Source of the DNA: a virus
IMG/VR virus record: IMGVR_UViG_3300034104_002496
Coordinates: 1-28,907 of that record
Reading direction: 5' to 3' (one strand)
Length of the DNA: 28,907 nt
In this document: in pieces, positions 25,777 to 28,907 of the stretch
Numbering within the stretch: the stretch's first letter is position 1
Layout of the letters: the number at the start of each line of letters is the position of its first letter
Program-made: the position numbers and the translations under genes
Notes under the pieces: model-generated
Told to the model about the DNA's origin: nothing
The model's database searches: none
Seen by the model: the letters and a program-made list of their open reading frames with translations, nothing else

Positions 25777-28700
25777 ATGGCAATTTCTAAAGATTTCGTT
25801 GTTAAGAACGGCCTACAGGTCGGTTCTAGTTTACAAGTCAACTCTACTGCTACATTTTCAAACGATGTAACTATTTCTGGCAACTTAACTGTTTCTGGAA
25901 CAACTACGTACGTTAATACTGCAACTTTAAACATTGCAGATAATATTGTTACACTAAACGCTGACGTATCTGGCGCAACATCTCCTACTGAAAATGCAGG
26001 ATTAGAAGTTAATCGTGGTAGTTCAGCAAACGTTCAATTGCGTTGGAATGAAACAACTGACTCATGGGAACAGTCCAATGCTGGATTAAGTGTTTATTAT
26101 AAACTCTTAGCAAACAGTGATATTCTCGATAGTCTTGTAAGCACTAGCATAACTGTTGCAGCTTCAGCTAACTCAGTAAAAGCAGCATATGATACTGCAA
26201 TATCACAAGGATCAACTGCATATAGCAATGCAACTACATATGCATCAAATGCAACGAATATCTCATCTGGTACTTTAAACACTGCACGCTTACCAGCTCA
26301 AGTCAATGTAAGTGCTAATCTTAACATTGGCGCTTTTGGTACAACGAATGGTGTGAATATTCAAAACACAGCAATCGTTGTTGGTAACTCAACAGCCAAT
26401 GCAACACATGCCTATAATTTATTACAGGCTTCTAATGCTACAAGCACTGCTAATCTTTCTCCTGTTGATCTTAAGATAGGTAGCGCTATAGTTAACTCAA
26501 CTGTGTTAACTATAACAACAGTGAATGCCACTACTGTGAATGCAAACACGTCTGGTATTCATACCGGTAACGTATCAGCTACTGTTGTAAATGCTAGTGC
26601 CAATGTTAATGCTCCTTTAGTATTTGCCAATGTTACTGGTACATATGCTAATATCACTGGTCAAGTCAATACTGCAACGTTCTTTGCTGCCACAAGCGCT
26701 AACGTTGGTGGTAACGTTCAAATTACAGTGTCTCAATATGGCATCACGGGTAATGCAACCACTGTGCCAACAATGTCTCTTACTGCATCATCATTAACGA
26801 TTGGTAATAGTACAGTTACGGGTGCTCCATCAATTAACCTAGCAAACAGTACTGGTAACACTACAGTTAATGTAACTTCTATTGGATCCAGTTGGGGTCT
26901 AATTTCAAATGCATCTGGTGTGTATCATAGTGGTGTAGTTAATGCTGCATCGCACACTACTACTACAACTGTATCTAATACAACTGGATTCTTTCCAACA
27001 ACGAATGCTATAGCATTAGGAAACAGCATAGGACTTTGGGTAATTTCAGCAAACAGCTTAGGCGCCAATAGTATCACTGTAACTGGTGGTAACCTTAACG
27101 CTGCTACTGTTTATGCTACTGGTCTTGTTAATGCTCAAAACTTTACAACTACTGGTACAGTCAATACTGCCACGGTTTTTGCAACTGGTCTTGTTAATGC
27201 TGCTAATTTTACAACTACTGGTACAGTCAATACTGCTACAGTTTTTGCAACTGGACAAATAAATGCGGCATCATTCAGGACAACCAATAGTGTATCCAAT
27301 ACATCTGGGTTTTTTCCAATAAGCAATGCAGCAGTTGGAGCATTAGGAAACTCAACTGGTCTTTGGGTAGTGTTGGCTAATAGCGTTACTACTAATACTT
27401 TAACAGTTTCCGGCGGAACAATTACTTCTGGAAACGTTAATATTACTGGATATGTTAACGCTTCAGCTAACTTAGTTGCTCCTTTAGTATTTGCTAACGT
27501 ATCTGCTGGTTATGCTAACGTGACAGGTCAAGTGAATACAGTTACGTTCTTTGCAACTACATCTGCAAATGTTGGTGGTAACGTTCAAATTACAGTGTCT
27601 CAATATGGTATTACTGGTAATACTACTACTGCGCCAACATTGTCATTGACTGGTTCAGCTTTAACGATTGGTAACAGTTCGATCACAGGCGCACCTTCAA
27701 TTAACCTAGCAAATAGTACCGGCAATACTACGGTTAATGTAACTTCTATTGGATCCAGTTGGGGTCTAATTTCAAATGCATCTGGCATATATCATAGTGG
27801 TGCAACTGCTGTAATTAATGCTTTTAGTCATACAGTTGGAACAACATTTACTGCTAATGCTACATTAGTTAATGCTGCTGCTATAAACGTCGTAAACCAA
27901 ACAAATACTGCGACTCTTTTTGTAACTACATCAGCTAACGTAGGTACAGCATTAACGATTAGCGCCACAGCACTTACTGTAGCACCTAATGCTAACTTTG
28001 ACTCAGGTACACTATTCGTCGATGCTGTCAATAATCGTGTAGGTATCAATAACACTGCTCCAGGTGTTGCTCTAAGAGTTACTGGTGCGGTTGATATTAG
28101 TAGTACAGCTAATATTCAAGGTAATACTAATGTTGGTGGTACTTTAGGTGTTACTGGTGCTGCTAATGCGTTAAGCACATTAGGTGTTAATGGTTTATTA
28201 ACTGCTGCGGCAGGCCTTACAGTTACTGGCACGGCTAACGTATCATCTAATTTAAATATTGGTACATTTGGTACAACGAATGGTGTGAATATTCAAAATA
28301 CAGCAATTATTGTTGGTAACTCATTAGCTAATGCTTTAATAAGTGGTAATTTAATTTCTGTAAGTAATACAGCTAACCTAACATCTACAACATTAACGAT
28401 TGGTACTACGACTGTTACTACAGCTTTGATTAATACTGCTGCGCTAAACGTTGTCAATCAAACAAACACAGCGACACTTTTTGTAACTACAAGTGCTAAC
28501 GTAGGTACAGCATTAACGATTAGCGCCACAGCACTTACTGTAGCACCTAATGCTAACTTTGACTCAGGTACACTATTTGTTGATGCAGTTAATAATCGTG
28601 TAGGTATCAATAACACTGCTCCAGGTGTTGCATTAAGAGTTACTGGTGTGGTTGATATTAGTAGTACAGCTAATATTCAAAGTAATGCTAACGTTGGTGG

Positions 28701-28907
28701 TACTTTAGGAATTGCTGGTTTAACAACTGCTGCGGCTGGGCTTGCAGTTACTGGCACGGCTAACGTATCATCTAATTTAAATATTGGTACATTTGGTACA
28801 ACGAATGGTGTGAATATTCAAAATACAGTTATTATCGTAGGCAACACAACTTCAAATGCTTTGATAAGTGGTAATTTAGTATCAGTAAGCAACACGGCTA
28901 ACTTAAC
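25777..28907 (+). CDS. Tail fiber protein 3, long repeat-rich fiber (5' part; runs off the window)
   Basis: I translated this frame by hand. It stays open for 1043 codons to the window edge, so the gene is partial. It starts MAISKDFVVKNGLQVGSSLQ, followed by VSGTTTYVNTATLNIADNIV. Residues about 62-110 then form a fiber domain found in many marine phage proteins: TLNADVSG, then SPTENAGLEVNRGSSANVQL, then RWNETTDSWEQ. After a helical stretch (ITVAASANSVKAAYDTA) the rest is beta repeats of the same kinds as in fiber 1, including two VGGNVQITVSQYGITGN modules, two GSSWGLISNASG modules, a 22-residue tandem repeat and a 187-residue repeat. Fiber motifs such as NNRVGINNTAPGVALRVTG occur twice. I predict that the missing C-terminus carries a closing or tip domain. 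It is probably the long host-recognition fiber, but binding specificity cannot be read here. Confidence 0.9.
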   Translation, partial: MAISKDFVVKNGLQVGSSLQVNSTATFSNDVTISGNLTVSGTTTYVNTATLNIADNIVTLNADVSGATSPTENAGLEVNRGSSANVQLRWNETTDSWEQSNAGLSVYYKLLANSDILDSLVSTSITVAASANSVKAAYDTAISQGSTAYSNATTYASNATNISSGTLNTARLPAQVNVSANLNIGAFGTTNGVNIQNTAIVVGNSTANATHAYNLLQASNATSTANLSPVDLKIGSAIVNSTVLTITTVNATTVNANTSGIHTGNVSATVVNASANVNAPLVFANVTGTYANITGQVNTATFFAATSANVGGNVQITVSQYGITGNATTVPTMSLTASSLTIGNSTVTGAPSINLANSTGNTTVNVTSIGSSWGLISNASGVYHSGVVNAASHTTTTTVSNTTGFFPTTNAIALGNSIGLWVISANSLGANSITVTGGNLNAATVYATGLVNAQNFTTTGTVNTATVFATGLVNAANFTTTGTVNTATVFATGQINAASFRTTNSVSNTSGFFPISNAAVGALGNSTGLWVVLANSVTTNTLTVSGGTITSGNVNITGYVNASANLVAPLVFANVSAGYANVTGQVNTVTFFATTSANVGGNVQITVSQYGITGNTTTAPTLSLTGSALTIGNSSITGAPSINLANSTGNTTVNVTSIGSSWGLISNASGIYHSGATAVINAFSHTVGTTFTANATLVNAAAINVVNQTNTATLFVTTSANVGTALTISATALTVAPNANFDSGTLFVDAVNNRVGINNTAPGVALRVTGAVDISSTANIQGNTNVGGTLGVTGAANALSTLGVNGLLTAAAGLTVTGTANVSSNLNIGTFGTTNGVNIQNTAIIVGNSLANALISGNLISVSNTANLTSTTLTIGTTTVTTALINTAALNVVNQTNTATLFVTTSANVGTALTISATALTVAPNANFDSGTLFVDAVNNRVGINNTAPGVALRVTGVVDISSTANIQSNANVGGTLGIAGLTTAAAGLAVTGTANVSSNLNIGTFGTTNGVNIQNTVIIVGNTTSNALISGNLVSVSNTANL
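26704..26862 (+). repeat. VSQYGITG module, fifth copy, shared with fiber 1
   Basis: About 53 residues from VGGNVQITVSQYGITGNATT to SINLANSTGN. Copies in fiber 1 start at 22231, 22861, 23596 and 23956. This copy shares a 38-base identical tract (26728-26765) with 23620-23657 but differs there from the fiber 1 copy at 23956. Confidence 0.85.
27121..27265 (+). repeat. In-frame tandem repeat, 66-base (22-residue) period
   Basis: Units start at 27121, 27187 and 27253 (partial, diverged). The unit is GLVNA(A/Q)NFTTTGTVNTATVF plus AT. The first two copies are almost identical in DNA. Confidence 0.85.
27571..27729 (+). repeat. VSQYGITG module, sixth copy
   Basis: This is the same module as at 26704, with NTTTAPTLSLTGSALTIGN in place of NATTVPTMSLTASSLTIGN. 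It is followed, as in the copy at 26704, by the GSSWGLISNASG module, whose DNA is identical for about 50 bases between the two places (about 26863-26920 and 27733-27785). Confidence 0.83.
27871..28907 (+). repeat. Large in-frame direct repeat, 561-base (187-residue) period
   Basis: Unit 1 covers 27871-28431. Unit 2 starts at 28432 and continues to the window edge. Segments 27940-28016 and 28501-28577 are identical over 77 bases. Unit 2 lacks 36 bases (12 residues) of the stretch GVTGAANALSTLGVNGLL, near 28144-28200 of unit 1, so later parts of the units are 525 bases apart. The deletion keeps the frame. Confidence 0.87.

Noticed and set aside
20976-28055. Several long antisense open frames across the fiber genes (for example 20976-21599, 21600-21944 and 23160-23411 on the - strand)
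   Set aside because: They are by-products of Ala/Asn/Val/Thr codon repetition on the + strand. They lack ribosome sites, repeat with the sense repeats, and overlap clear fiber coding.
21073-28907. A diversity-generating retroelement or invertible fiber cassette
   Set aside because: I see no reverse transcriptase, no template/variable pair with adenine-specific changes, no inverted repeats flanking a segment and no invertase. The repeats are all direct and in frame.
20859-28907. T4 gp9, gp11, gp12 or gp37 homologs
   Set aside because: Their positions are occupied by other large proteins and no family motif of these is visible, so I did not assign the names.

Overview
The window is one unbroken late structural module of a contractile-tailed (myovirus-type) phage. 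It is AT-rich, and every credible gene lies on the + strand. The genes are packed with only about 68 non-coding bases in 28.9 kb, and most stop and start codons overlap or nearly touch. Clear relatives of T4 baseplate wedge proteins gp25, gp6 and gp8 place it with the T4-like phages. The greatly enlarged wedge and fiber proteins, rich in Asn, Thr, Ser, Ala, Val and Gly, and the family-typical fiber N-terminal domains suggest a marine T4-like phage. The host cannot be read from this sequence.

Bases 1-5883 hold the hub, spike and inner wedge. In order these are the 3' end of a gp53-like wedge gene, a gp27-like hub protein, a short gp5-like OB-fold spike without a lysozyme domain, an unrecognised hydrophobic helix-rich protein, gp25 and gp6. 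A TATAAATA box identical to the T4 late-promoter core sits in the only sizeable gap of this part, just before gp25.

Bases 5883-20859 hold four giant wedge or outer-baseplate proteins of 1474, 1030, 1478 and 1002 residues. Each keeps recognisable family-specific ends or landmarks, and at least the 1474- and 1030-residue proteins are visibly inflated by internal beta-type repeats. The 1030-residue protein is gp8 with a very large insertion. The 1478- and 1002-residue proteins look like two halves of what is a single DUF4815-type protein in related phages.

Bases 20859-28907 hold a 73-residue coiled-coil protein and then three tail-fiber genes. These encode 1253 residues, 302 residues, and a third protein that is still open after 1043 codons at the window edge. 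The first and third fibers are built from in-frame tandem repeats with periods of 22, 30, 35, 68, 120 and 187 residues. Blocks of nearly identical DNA are shared between the two genes, which suggests ongoing recombination or gene conversion within the fiber locus. This is the most interesting signal in the window. I found no RNA genes, CRISPR, integrase, transposase or convincing terminator.
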